Assembly (NCBI GenBank): GCA_017379955.1
Contig: JAFNVE010000053.1
Coordinates: forward strand, 1 to 15,795
Length of the DNA: 15,795 nucleotides
Reading direction: 5' to 3'
Source: Tidjanibacter sp.
GTDB taxonomy: Bacteria > Bacteroidota > Bacteroidia > Bacteroidales > Rikenellaceae
A program made the translations under genes and the position numbers. Shown in pieces: positions 1-10,711 of this stretch. The notes under the pieces were generated by a model. That model saw nothing but the letters and a program-made list of their open reading frames with translations, did not search any database and was not told the origin of the DNA. Numbering within the stretch: position 1 is the stretch's first letter; every line of letters begins with the position of its first letter.

Positions 1-171
1 ACAGGTGGTGCTTGGGAGCCCCGTCCCGACCGTGTAGGTGAGGTTGTTACCACCGAGGAGGGCAAGATTGAACTCAAAATTTCGGAGCCTGGCAACTACC
101 GTCTTTATGTATATGTACTTGACGGTACAGGCTACGCTTCGACTGCTAATGCGCCTTTCCAGGTGCAGTAG
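1..171 (+). CDS. C-terminal end of a secreted glycoside-hydrolase-type protein (5' truncated by window)
   Basis: The reading frame is open from base 1 to a TAG at 169-171, giving the last 56 residues of a protein that begins before the window. The fragment ends in a beta-strand pattern (GNYRLYVYVLDG, then STANAPFQVQ). This resembles the C-terminal beta-sandwich ends of several Bacteroidetes glycoside hydrolases, in which a line about the patient strand 'YRLFVYVxDG' precedes 'ANxPFxV'. That resemblance is from memory of the families; no catalytic part is visible, so the family cannot be named. The gene lies 80 nt upstream of the GH55-like gene on the same strand. No promoter is seen in the gap, which suggests co-transcription. 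It is very likely a real coding end because codon use (TCG, GAG, GGT) matches the next two genes. Confidence 0.7.
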   Translation, partial: TGGAWEPRPDRVGEVVTTEEGKIELKISEPGNYRLYVYVLDGTGYASTANAPFQVQ

Positions 172-187
172 TCTGGGCTTAGGTGTT

Positions 188-210
188 ATAACCTTCGGGT
201 TATTATTATC
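188..210 (+). other. UUCG-tetraloop hairpin between operon genes
   Basis: ATAACC-TTCG-GGTTAT gives a perfect 6-bp stem (188-203) with a C(UUCG)G loop, followed by T/A-rich sequence but no true U-run. It sits between the first two genes of the operon. It could be a weak terminator, a processing site, or a stabilising 3' end for the upstream message. Confidence 0.5.
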
Positions 211-251
211 CCCCACTTTCAGTAGTACCTAATCGATAAACTGTATAAAAA

Positions 252-3251
252 ATGAAAAAAATTCTTTTGACAATTGCTTGCTTGGCTATGAGTGTTGCTA
301 CGCTCGTTGCTGCCAAGCCCTCGAAGAGTGAGTCGGTCTACAAGAGTCGCCCCAACGACCCTGAGGCCATCTACTTCACTCCCGAGAACTATCCTATCAC
401 TGCCGATGGCAAGACCGATGTCAGCGACGCCTTGCAGCAGGCTGTAAACGATGTTAAGAGCCGCTACAACTTCGGTGTTCTCTTCGTACCCGAGGGTACC
501 TACAAAATCAGCAAGACAATCTATATGCCGCCCGCAGTGCGTCTGATTGGCTATGGTGAGAATCGCCCCACTTTTGTACTCGCTAAAAACTCGCCCGGTT
601 TCCAGGAGGAGGTAGCAGGCGATAAGGGTCGCTCGAAGTATATGTTCTGGTTCACCGGTAATATGGTTACCGAGGGTCAGACTCCTCGTGATGCAAGCGC
701 AGGTACTTTTTATAGTGCAATGTCCAATGTGGATGTAAAGATTGAGGATGGTAACCCCTGGGCTATCGCATTCCGTACCCACTTCGCGCAGCACAGCTTC
801 ATCTCGAACGTGGATATCCACATCGGCTCGGCTCGTGCGGGTCTTTTCGATGTTGGTAACGCAATGGAAAATGTGCGCTTCTTCGGTGGCCAGTATGGTA
901 TCTACACCACCAAGACCTCGCCCGGTTGGCAGATGATGGTGGTTAACACCTACTTCGAGGGTCAGAGCAAGGCCGCTATCTTCTCGCAGGAGGGTGGTAT
1001 GGCGATCATCAACCTCACCGCTAAAAATGTTCCTACCGTAGTTGAGATTCAGGAGAACTACTCCGATAAACTCTATATGGAGGAGTGTACCTTTGAAAAT
1101 GTGTCGGGTCCCGCTATTATCGTTAGCAACGAGACCAACTCGACCAACCAGATTTCGCTCTTCAACGTGGTATGTAACAAGGTTCCCACCTTGTCGCTCT
1201 ATCGTCGCAGCGGTACCGTTATCAATGGCGCAGAGTCGAAGATTTATCGCGTAAACGAGTTCACTCACGGTTTGCAGATGGAGAGTCTGGAGGCTGACTC
1301 GGAGGTTAAGACTGTTGTTGACTTGGAGCCTTTGCAGAAGATGCCCGCACCCTTCAAGAATTATATCCCCCGTCTGCCTGAGGTTAGCGAGTGGGTTAAC
1401 ATCAAGGATTTGGGTGCAAAGGGTGACGGTGTGACCGATGATACCGCTGTTATCCAGAAGGCTGTAAAGGAGCACAAGACTATCTATTTCCCCGCAGGTT
1501 GGTATGTAATCTCCGAGACTATCAAGATGGAGGAGGGTACTACTATGATTGGTCTGAGCCCTATCGCTACTCAGCTTGTACTGCTCGAAAGCACTCCCGC
1601 ATTTAGCGGTTTTGGTGCTCCTAAGGCTATGTTGGAGAGTTCGACCGGCCGTAACGTATTTACAGGTATTGGTCTGAACACCAACGCATATAACTACCGC
1701 GCAGTGGCTTGTAAGTGGGTTGCTAATGCTGATTCGTATATGAACGATGTTAAGTTTATTGGTGGCCACGGTACTATGGGTCGCACAGGCTCGGCTCGCG
1801 AGTCGCAACTCAACCTTCGCACCAGCGCAGGTCCTGCTCGTGGTGGTTGGGACAACGCTTGGGACAACCAGTATTGGAGCCTTTGGGTGACCGATAACGG
1901 TGGTGGTACCTTTATGAATATCTGGACTGCTAACACCTTCGCAAGCAGTGGCCTCTATGTTCAGAATACCTCGACCCCCAGCCGCATCTTTGCTATGTCG
2001 CTCGAGCACCACGTTCGCTACGAGGGTCGCTTCAAAAATGTGAAGAATTGGAAGATGTACTGTATGCAGACCGAGGAGGAGAGCGTGGAGAGTATCGCTT
2101 GCCAGCCCTTCGAGTTCGACAACTGCGAGGATATCCTGATGGCTAATACCTATATGTTCCGTGTGATTCGCATTGAGACCCCCTGGCCTCAGAGCATCAC
2201 CACTTACAACTGTAAGAACCTGGTATTCTACAACTTGCACAACTACGCACAGACTCAGTACACCGCTACCATTCCTCTCTACGATGTAAATACCGGTCGT
2301 GAGATTCGTGATTGGGAGATGAATAAGGCTGTTATCACCGGCGAGGAGAGCACCGCACACGCACTCACCTGCACAGGTGGCTATCAGGGCGTCCAGCGCA
2401 TCGTTTCGGGTTATGAGTTCTTGCAGGGTGCTGTTGCGGACAGCAAGGGCAATGTCTACTTCTGCGACTTCCACCAGCGTAGAGTCTACAAGTGGGATGC
2501 AGAGACCGAGTTGGTTGAGGTAGTAAACGACTTCCAGTGGAAGCCCCTCTCGCTCGCAGTAGATACCGACGACAACCTCCTGGTAATCTTCAAGTACACT
2601 CCCCAGCCCGGCTATATGGTTAATGGCGAGCAGGAGCGTGCAGAGCGTTATCCCGACACTTCGGGTACCTCGATTGCTTCCTATCTTTCGGGCTTCGTGA
2701 TGCGAGTTTACTCGATTGACCCCGAGAATCCTGAGGCAACCATCAAGGAGTGCCCCGCAGTTCCTATGGGTAGCATCAAGAACGTGGCTAAGGCTTACTA
2801 TCCCGCAAACCGTTGGCGTGACTTCCACGATTTCAACACCGTATCGGTACGCGTACCTGAGAAGTGCTTCGTGGCTCCCGATGGAAAGACCATCATCCCC
2901 AACTGCTACGACTTCATCCGCTCGGCGTCGGCTCTGCCCGCTACCCCCGGTAAGACCTTCTACCTCAATGATGAGTACGATCGTCGCGTCGTTAAGTACG
3001 ATGTAGACAACGAGGGCAAGCTTTCGAACCTGGAGTACTTCGTAGAGAAGGGCGACTTTGGCAACACCGTAGGCCCCGATGGTAATATCTACGTTACCGA
3101 TGGTCACCTGATGATTTTCTCGCCCGAGAGAGAGCATCTGCGCACCATCAAGTTGCCCGAGCCCGCTACATCGCTCGTATTTGGCGGTAAGGATGGCAAG
3201 GAGTTGTTTATGACTTCGCACACCGGCCTCTATCGCATTTCGCTCGACTAA
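252..3251 (+). CDS. GH55-like double beta-helix protein with C-terminal SMP-30/gluconolactonase-like propeller
   Basis: The 999-residue product starts with a signal peptide (residues 1-21, MKKILLTIACLAMSVATLVAA), so it is exported. Two pectate-lyase-3-type beta-helix starts are visible: one near residues 41-120 (ADGKTDVSDALQQAV, then LFVPEGTYKISKTI) and one near 381-450 (DLGAKGDGVTDDTAVIQKA, then IYFPAGWYVISETI). Paired helices of this kind are the hallmark of GH55 beta-1,3-glucanases. The stretch around 555-612 (VTDNGGGTFMNIWTANTF, LEHH with E585, QTEEE with E608) also resembles GH55 active-site regions. From about residue 720 the pattern changes to SMP-30/gluconolactonase-like blades (AVADSKGNVYFCD; VGPDGNIYVTDG; a SLVFGGKDGKELFMTS end). 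The function is probably hydrolysis of a beta-glucan or similar glycan; the role of the propeller is unknown. No promoter is seen upstream, so it is probably in an operon with its neighbours. There is not one TTA, CTA or TCA codon from 252 to 3221. Confidence 0.85.
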   Translation: MKKILLTIACLAMSVATLVAAKPSKSESVYKSRPNDPEAIYFTPENYPITADGKTDVSDALQQAVNDVKSRYNFGVLFVPEGTYKISKTIYMPPAVRLIGYGENRPTFVLAKNSPGFQEEVAGDKGRSKYMFWFTGNMVTEGQTPRDASAGTFYSAMSNVDVKIEDGNPWAIAFRTHFAQHSFISNVDIHIGSARAGLFDVGNAMENVRFFGGQYGIYTTKTSPGWQMMVVNTYFEGQSKAAIFSQEGGMAIINLTAKNVPTVVEIQENYSDKLYMEECTFENVSGPAIIVSNETNSTNQISLFNVVCNKVPTLSLYRRSGTVINGAESKIYRVNEFTHGLQMESLEADSEVKTVVDLEPLQKMPAPFKNYIPRLPEVSEWVNIKDLGAKGDGVTDDTAVIQKAVKEHKTIYFPAGWYVISETIKMEEGTTMIGLSPIATQLVLLESTPAFSGFGAPKAMLESSTGRNVFTGIGLNTNAYNYRAVACKWVANADSYMNDVKFIGGHGTMGRTGSARESQLNLRTSAGPARGGWDNAWDNQYWSLWVTDNGGGTFMNIWTANTFASSGLYVQNTSTPSRIFAMSLEHHVRYEGRFKNVKNWKMYCMQTEEESVESIACQPFEFDNCEDILMANTYMFRVIRIETPWPQSITTYNCKNLVFYNLHNYAQTQYTATIPLYDVNTGREIRDWEMNKAVITGEESTAHALTCTGGYQGVQRIVSGYEFLQGAVADSKGNVYFCDFHQRRVYKWDAETELVEVVNDFQWKPLSLAVDTDDNLLVIFKYTPQPGYMVNGEQERAERYPDTSGTSIASYLSGFVMRVYSIDPENPEATIKECPAVPMGSIKNVAKAYYPANRWRDFHDFNTVSVRVPEKCFVAPDGKTIIPNCYDFIRSASALPATPGKTFYLNDEYDRRVVKYDVDNEGKLSNLEYFVEKGDFGNTVGPDGNIYVTDGHLMIFSPEREHLRTIKLPEPATSLVFGGKDGKELFMTSHTGLYRISLD

Positions 3252-3264
3252 AACAACAAATGTT

Positions 3265-3298
3265 CTCCCCTGCCTCTTGTATGAGAGGGGCAGGGGAG
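3265..3298 (+). other. GC-rich hairpin in the gap between the GH55-like and GH50-like genes
   Basis: CTCCCCTGCC (3265-3274) pairs with GGCAGGGGAG (3289-3298), and the stem extends inward with wobble pairs to a loop of about 6 nt. Only a short T-run follows (GGCGTTTCTATT), so termination would be partial. It could lower expression of the downstream gene or protect the upstream message from 3' decay. No TAnnTTTG box lies between it and the next start. Confidence 0.6.
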
Positions 3299-3332
3299 GG
3301 CGTTTCTATTAACCCTAAAATATAAATTTACA

Positions 3333-5258
3333 ATGAGAAGATTTCTATCTTTGGCCCTGATGGCTACCTTGATGCTCTCGCTGACCAGCTGCGAGAAGAA
3401 GTTTAAGGTGACCTTCAATCCCAAACACGAGGTTTCGGGTCAGAAGTTTGCAGTTCGCGACATCAATCCCGAGTTGCCCGACAATTGGGACGACTACAAC
3501 TTTGTAGTGCTCGAATTTAAGGTATCCACCGCACAGCGTTTCCACATCGGTTTCACTACCGATTGGGGTTACAGCGAGTTGCGCGTTATGAGTTATGTTC
3601 CCGGTCAGTGGAATAAACTCGCTATTCCTTTGAAGTTCTACACCCAGCTTCCTGGTGCGAATATCGACCTGGCAGCGACCTTCAACCAGCCCCGTCACAC
3701 CGGTTGGATTAACCTCGGCGGTGAGCGTGGTCCTATGCACGGCGTAGACTCGATTGGTATCCGTATGCGCGCCCCCATCGGCAAGCAGACTTTCGAGATT
3801 CGCAACATTACCCTCTCGGTTGAGGATCCCGGTGATGAGTATCTGGGCGAGATTCCCGCTGTGGATGAGTTCGGTCAGAGCAACCTCGTTGACTATCCTG
3901 AGAAGGCTCGTTCGTTGGAGGATTTGCAGGCTGATTGGGCTGCTGAGGATGCAGAGCCTATCAATGCAGAGCAGTTTAACTACTCGAAATATGGTGGCTA
4001 CAAGCAGAAACAGGTGGCTGCAACAGGCTTCTTCCGCACCGAGAAGATTGATGGCAAGTGGTGGTTTGTTGACCCCGAGGGCTATCTCTTCCTCTCTGTG
4101 GGTGTTGACTGTATCGGCTCGGAGCCTGGTGGCGTGTTGAAGAACTACGACAAGCGACCCAATATGTTTGCTACCGTACCTCCCGAAGATGTATTCCCCG
4201 GTGATGTTTCGCGCCGCTCGTTCGGACTGTGGAACCTCTATCGTCGCTATGGCGAGAACTACCGCGAGGATGCTGTGGAGAATGTATTCCGTCGTATGGA
4301 GAAGTGGGGTGTTAACACCATCGGTAACTGGTCGAGTGGCGATGTTATGAATGCCAATCGCAAGGCCTATATGCTCTCGATGCGTACCGCAGGTGTACAG
4401 CGCGACCTGATGGGTCTGGCTGATGTTTATAGCGACACCTTCTATGCCGACCTCGACCGCGCTATGGCTCAGTCGGTAGGCCGCAACAAGGAGAACCCCT
4501 GGATTATCGGCTACTTCGTGGGTAATGAGCCCGCTTGGATTGGCGAGGAGCCTCGTCTGTGCCAGATTATCCTCGATGGTCCCGAGCGTCCTATCAAGGC
4601 TGCTTTGGAGAAATATATCGCTAAGAACGGCGATAGCGACGAGAGTCGCCGCCTCTTCGTATACGAGACCTTCGAGACCTTTGTTCACGCTGTTGAGGCT
4701 GCTCAGAAGAAGCACGACCCCAACCACCTGAATCTCGGCTACCGTTTCGGTAACCTCAAAGTGGTAGATCCTCGTATCCTGAAAATCTGTGCTGAGGCAT
4801 TCGACGTGCTGAGTATCAACTGCTACGAGTTGAAGCCCGACCACGAGATGCTCGATGTTGCACTTAATGTTGCTAACCTCCCCGTGATTATCGGTGAGTA
4901 CCACTTCGGTACTGTTGACCGTGGTCTTGCTCAGTCGCTCTGGCAGGTTGACTCGCAGGAGGAGCGTGGTGTGGCTTACCGCTACTATACCGAGCAGGGC
5001 TATTCGCATCCCGCACTTATCGGTACCGCATACTTCAAGTGGTCAGACCAGGATATCTCGGGTCGTAACAACGATGGCGAGAACTATGCTTGCGGTCTGC
5101 TCGACGTTACTGACCGCCCCTACAAGGAGCAGGTAGATGCTATGGTTGAGACTGCTAAGGTGCTCTACGAGGTACACGCAGGTATGCGCGAGCCTTATGC
5201 ACAGCAGCCCAAGCGTGCTCGTGGTCACGAGGCTATTCCTGACCTCTGGAACGAGTAA
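3333..5258 (+). CDS. GH50/beta-agarase-like glycoside hydrolase, lipoprotein
   Basis: The 641-residue product has a lipoprotein signal ending in the lipobox LTSC (Cys20), so it should be membrane anchored. Residues about 25-170 look like an all-beta carbohydrate-binding-type domain. From about 180 to 630 there is a clan GH-A (beta/alpha)8 barrel of the type annotated as beta-agarase/GH50: TEKIDGKWWFVDPEGYLF near 235-252, the acid/base motif GYFVGNEPAW with N398-E399, and a nucleophile motif VIIGEYHFG with E522. The late segment GTAYFKWSDQDISGRNNDGE is also typical. Members of this family cut beta-1,4 linkages in agar-type galactans, but gut relatives may act on other substrates, so agarase activity is not certain. 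It follows the GH55-like gene by 81 nt and ends just before a strong terminator, making it the last gene of the operon. Confidence 0.8.
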   Translation: MRRFLSLALMATLMLSLTSCEKKFKVTFNPKHEVSGQKFAVRDINPELPDNWDDYNFVVLEFKVSTAQRFHIGFTTDWGYSELRVMSYVPGQWNKLAIPLKFYTQLPGANIDLAATFNQPRHTGWINLGGERGPMHGVDSIGIRMRAPIGKQTFEIRNITLSVEDPGDEYLGEIPAVDEFGQSNLVDYPEKARSLEDLQADWAAEDAEPINAEQFNYSKYGGYKQKQVAATGFFRTEKIDGKWWFVDPEGYLFLSVGVDCIGSEPGGVLKNYDKRPNMFATVPPEDVFPGDVSRRSFGLWNLYRRYGENYREDAVENVFRRMEKWGVNTIGNWSSGDVMNANRKAYMLSMRTAGVQRDLMGLADVYSDTFYADLDRAMAQSVGRNKENPWIIGYFVGNEPAWIGEEPRLCQIILDGPERPIKAALEKYIAKNGDSDESRRLFVYETFETFVHAVEAAQKKHDPNHLNLGYRFGNLKVVDPRILKICAEAFDVLSINCYELKPDHEMLDVALNVANLPVIIGEYHFGTVDRGLAQSLWQVDSQEERGVAYRYYTEQGYSHPALIGTAYFKWSDQDISGRNNDGENYACGLLDVTDRPYKEQVDAMVETAKVLYEVHAGMREPYAQQPKRARGHEAIPDLWNE

Positions 5259-5282
5259 AACAGCCATCTGATTGGTAAATTT

Positions 5283-5311
5283 GGCGTTAAGCATCTCTTA
5301 GTTGCTTCGCC
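5283..5311 (+). other. Bulged hairpin downstream of the GH50-like gene
   Basis: GGCG (5283-5286) plus AAGCA (5289-5293) pair with TGCTT (5303-5307) plus CGCC (5308-5311), leaving a TT bulge and a 9-nt loop. It lies just before the terminator and may be a 3'-UTR stabiliser. It is not followed by a U-run. Confidence 0.4.
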
Positions 5312-5319
5312 TGTGCACA

Positions 5320-5353
5320 TAGCCTGCAATTTGATGTTGCAGGCTACTTTTTT
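5320..5353 (+). terminator. Intrinsic terminator of the carbohydrate-enzyme operon
   Basis: TAGCCTGCAA (5320-5329) pairs perfectly with TTGCAGGCTA (5337-5346) around a 7-nt loop, and is followed by C and six T. This is a classic rho-independent terminator for plus-strand transcription, 61 nt after the GH50-like stop codon. Confidence 0.9.
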
Positions 5354-5385
5354 GTGTTTTTAGGCCTTGTGGCCCTTTAATAACA

Positions 5386-5419
5386 AACAGCCGAGCAGAA
5401 CTATCTGCTCGGCTGTTTT
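5386..5419. terminator. Two-way terminator between convergent genes
   Basis: AACAGCCGAGCAGA (5386-5399) and TCTGCTCGGCTGTT (5404-5417) form a perfect 14-bp stem with a 4-nt loop. T-rich sequence follows on the plus strand, and a T-rich stretch (TGTTTGTTATTA) follows on the minus strand. It lies 20 nt from the stop of the minus-strand esterase and most likely serves that gene, with backup for the plus strand. Confidence 0.88.
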
Positions 5420-5436
5420 CTGTTAAAAAACCTATC

Positions 5437-6624
5437 TTATTTCCACAAATTGGGAAGCAGGCGGTAGTAAAGGAGGTGACGCCAGGTCATAAAGTCGTGT
5501 GCCGAGAAACCACCAATATAGTAATCGTGGTCGATACCCATCTCCTCCAACTGCTTGTGCAGCAGGGTGTGACGTGCGTTGTCGTTGGTCTCGTAGACAC
5601 CTGCACCAACCAATACATAATCAAATTTAGCCTTCTTCAACGCCTTCTTGTCGCGACCCATAGCGATATCGTCGGTGCCGAAAGCCTTCTCGTCAGCCTC
5701 GGTCAGAGCAGCACTCAAAATGCCGAGCGAGCCAAAGACCTTAGGATTACGGAAACCGATATACTGAGTGTGGCGACCACCCATCGACAGACCTGCCAAT
5801 GCACGGCCGTCGCGCTTCTTGATGGTGCTGTAATTAGCATCTACCCAGGGGATTACAACCTCCAAGTACTCGCGCTCCATCATCTTGAACGACAACTCGC
5901 TGTGCTTAGGATTGTTGCGGTGTACGATCTGGTTGTTAACCATTGCCACGATGGTAGGCTCAATCTTACCCTCAGCAATCATATTGTCCATAATCCAGTT
6001 CACCTGACCATACTTATACCACGAGTCAACAGCCTCGCCCGAGCCACCCATCAGGTAGAGAACGGGGTATTTCTTCTTGGGGTTGTACTGGGGAGGAGTA
6101 TAGACTACAATCGAGCGAAGACCCTCACTAACAGGCGAATAGTAGTAGTTGGTAGTCACTGCGCCGTGAGGAATCTCGGGATTGGGATCGTAGTATGCGG
6201 GCTTGTCGTTATGCACATAGAGCATGCTCGATGCGGGCATAGTGCCGTGGTTGTGCAGGGTGTTCGAGGGGTCGATAACGCTAAGACCGTCGATGTTGAA
6301 GGTATAGGTATAGACATCGGGAGTGAACGGGCCGGCAGTTACGCTCCATACGCCCTTCTCATCCTTAGTCATCACAGCGTTGCGCTGCTCCATACCACCG
6401 GTAAACATCGAGCCACTGACAACAACGCGCTGTGCGTTAGGAGCATAGAGGCGGAAGGTTACGGTGTGATCATCGTGTACCTCAGGGGAGATTACGCGTG
6501 CACCCATAGGGGTCAGACCCTCGGTGTTTGCTTGGGGGTTGTGAGTCTCATTTACCCACGACTGCTGTGCGGAGAGCGACATGGTCGCCATCAGTGCTAC
6601 GGCAGCAATGATAAAACGTTTCAT
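5437..6624 (-). CDS. Secreted CE1-type esterase with N-terminal Ig/CBM48-like domain
   Basis: The 395-residue product begins with a signal peptide cut near residue 20 (SLSAQ). Residues about 40-125 form a beta-sandwich of the E-set/CBM48-like type common before Bacteroidetes feruloyl and acetyl-xylan esterases (VTFRLYAPNAQRVVVSG). The alpha/beta-hydrolase domain follows: the nucleophile elbow GLSMGG with Ser280, and the catalytic His376 in the AHDFMTWRHLLY motif near the C-terminus. The acid residue is probably D348 or nearby. Family members remove acyl groups such as ferulate or acetate from plant polysaccharides. One oddity is that the usual HGGG oxyanion strand reads LMGGSG (191-196), with Gly193 where His is normal. 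It lies 39 nt after pth on the same strand with no promoter seen between, so pth and this gene may be co-transcribed. Confidence 0.85.
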   Translation of the reverse strand: MKRFIIAAVALMATMSLSAQQSWVNETHNPQANTEGLTPMGARVISPEVHDDHTVTFRLYAPNAQRVVVSGSMFTGGMEQRNAVMTKDEKGVWSVTAGPFTPDVYTYTFNIDGLSVIDPSNTLHNHGTMPASSMLYVHNDKPAYYDPNPEIPHGAVTTNYYYSPVSEGLRSIVVYTPPQYNPKKKYPVLYLMGGSGEAVDSWYKYGQVNWIMDNMIAEGKIEPTIVAMVNNQIVHRNNPKHSELSFKMMEREYLEVVIPWVDANYSTIKKRDGRALAGLSMGGRHTQYIGFRNPKVFGSLGILSAALTEADEKAFGTDDIAMGRDKKALKKAKFDYVLVGAGVYETNDNARHTLLHKQLEEMGIDHDYYIGGFSAHDFMTWRHLLYYRLLPNLWK

Positions 6625-6663
6625 AGTAGTTGGTTTTAAGATTAAGGTTTATAATGTTAATTA

Positions 6664-7299
6664 TCAGTTTTTCTCCTTCTTTTCGGTTTCCGGTTTCTCG
6701 GCAGGCTTCTTCTCCTCGGCAGGAGCGGCACCGATACCCTTCTTATTATAGGTGTTCATCGTGCGATTGACACCCTCGGTGGTGAACATACGGATAAGGT
6801 TTATCAACTCCTCAGCCACAGGAACGAGTGCTTCGCGCTCCTCGGTGGTGAAGCGGCTCAATACGAAATCGACCTGCATACCACGCGGAAAGTCGTTGCC
6901 GATGCCCACGCGCAATCTTGCGTAGCGGTTTGTGCCGAGCATCTCGTCGATGTTGCGCAGGCCGTTGTGGCCACCGTGACTGCCCTGTGCGCGCAGACGG
7001 AAAGCACCAATCGGGAGTGCCAAATCATCTACCACAACCAACAGATTCTCAGTGGGGATATTTTCTTTTTGCAGCCAATAGCGCACAGCCTTGCCACTCA
7101 GATTCATATAGGTCGAGGGTTTGAGCAGTAGCAGTGTGCGACCGCGCCAACGCACCTCGGTCACTGCGCCGTAGCGGTCGGAGGCGAACTCTGCGCCCGC
7201 TTTGAGTGCCATGGCATCCACCACGCTAAATCCCACATTGTGGCGGGTATTTACATACTCCGCACCGATATTTCCAAGTCCTACAATCAGGTATTTCAT
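6664..7299 (-). CDS. pth: Peptidyl-tRNA hydrolase
   Basis: This cytoplasmic housekeeping enzyme releases tRNA from peptidyl-tRNA that drops off the ribosome. The 211-residue product shows the family landmarks: GLGNIG with N10, the catalytic TRHNVG with H20, YMNLSG with N66, the VVDDLALP aspartate (D91), and SHGGHNGLRNI with N112. All match the Escherichia coli active-site set by position and motif. I chose the ATG at 7297-7299 because MKYLIVGLGN aligns with the family N-terminus. A longer frame reaching 7494 would add 65 residues that do not belong to the family and would run over the predicted promoter. The last 30 residues or so are lysine/glutamate-rich (AEEKKPAEKPETEKKEKN), a tail beyond the usual family end. 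The usual Bacteroidales neighbour rplY (ctc) is not here. Confidence 0.95.
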   Translation of the reverse strand: MKYLIVGLGNIGAEYVNTRHNVGFSVVDAMALKAGAEFASDRYGAVTEVRWRGRTLLLLKPSTYMNLSGKAVRYWLQKENIPTENLLVVVDDLALPIGAFRLRAQGSHGGHNGLRNIDEMLGTNRYARLRVGIGNDFPRGMQVDFVLSRFTTEEREALVPVAEELINLIRMFTTEGVNRTMNTYNKKGIGAAPAEEKKPAEKPETEKKEKN

Positions 7300-7368
7300 C
7301 TCTCGAAAGTCACTGTTTTGGTGGCTTGCGTTGCCACTCACCACCCCAAATATACAAAATTGTTGTAA

Positions 7369-7399
7369 CAAAATTACCCTTTTTTCTTGTTTTCCCAAA
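7369..7399 (-). promoter_or_regulatory. Promoter for pth and the esterase
   Basis: On the minus strand, TAATTTTG (7369-7376) is the -7 box and TTTG (7396-7399) the -33 box, with a 19-nt spacer. This is a match to the Bacteroides TTTG/N19-21/TAnnTTTG pattern. Transcription would start near 7362, leaving a leader of about 63 nt. A second -7-like box, TATATTTG, lies at 7347-7354 but has no clear partner. Confidence 0.7.
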
Positions 7400-7438
7400 T
7401 TTCTTCCTCTTTTGCCTCTTAAAAATATTCGGGCTATG

Positions 7439-7472
7439 TTAGTCGCAATTAATGTAAAAATGTGTAACTTTG
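7439..7472 (+). promoter_or_regulatory. Promoter for the GH2 beta-galactosidase
   Basis: TAACTTTG at 7465-7472 matches the Bacteroidetes -7 box. A weak -33 candidate, TTAG (7439-7442), sits 22 nt upstream. The predicted start near 7479 leaves a leader of about 35 nt to the ATG at 7515. This promoter is back to back with that of pth. Confidence 0.65.
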
Positions 7473-7478
7473 GCATAG

Positions 7479-10607
<3,129 letters not shown>

Positions 10608-10637
10608 GACGGGTTTTGTAAATACGTTTTTTCGCCC

Positions 10638-10681
10638 CTTTTTTTGTAAAAAAGCGTCCCCCGCTTTTTGTAAAAAGCGGG
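10638..10681 (+). terminator. Tandem T/A hairpins after the GH2 gene (probable terminator region)
   Basis: Two adjacent hairpins share the core TTTTTGTAAAAA. The first is CTTTTTT/AAAAAAG (10638-10644 with 10648-10654). The second is CCCGCTTTTT/AAAAAGCGGG (10660-10669 with 10672-10681). They lie 30 nt after the stop codon and are preceded by T-rich sequence. The second has no plus-strand U-run, so termination is likely but the exact site is unclear. Confidence 0.45.
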
Positions 10682-10711
10682 ACCAAAAACTTCTGAGCTA
10701 TTAGTTTGCGT

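Noticed and set aside
219..3221. A 1000-codon open frame on the minus strand opposite the GH55-like gene
   Set aside because: It is codon-aligned with the sense gene and open only because TTA, CTA and TCA are not used there. It shows no signal peptide or domain, and the sense product is clearly a known family.
3345..5009. A 554-codon minus-strand frame opposite the GH50-like gene
   Set aside because: Same cause as the frame above; the sense strand carries the catalytic motifs.
5476..6639. A 387-codon plus-strand frame opposite the esterase
   Set aside because: Shadow of the minus-strand esterase, which has a signal peptide and a Ser/His motif set.
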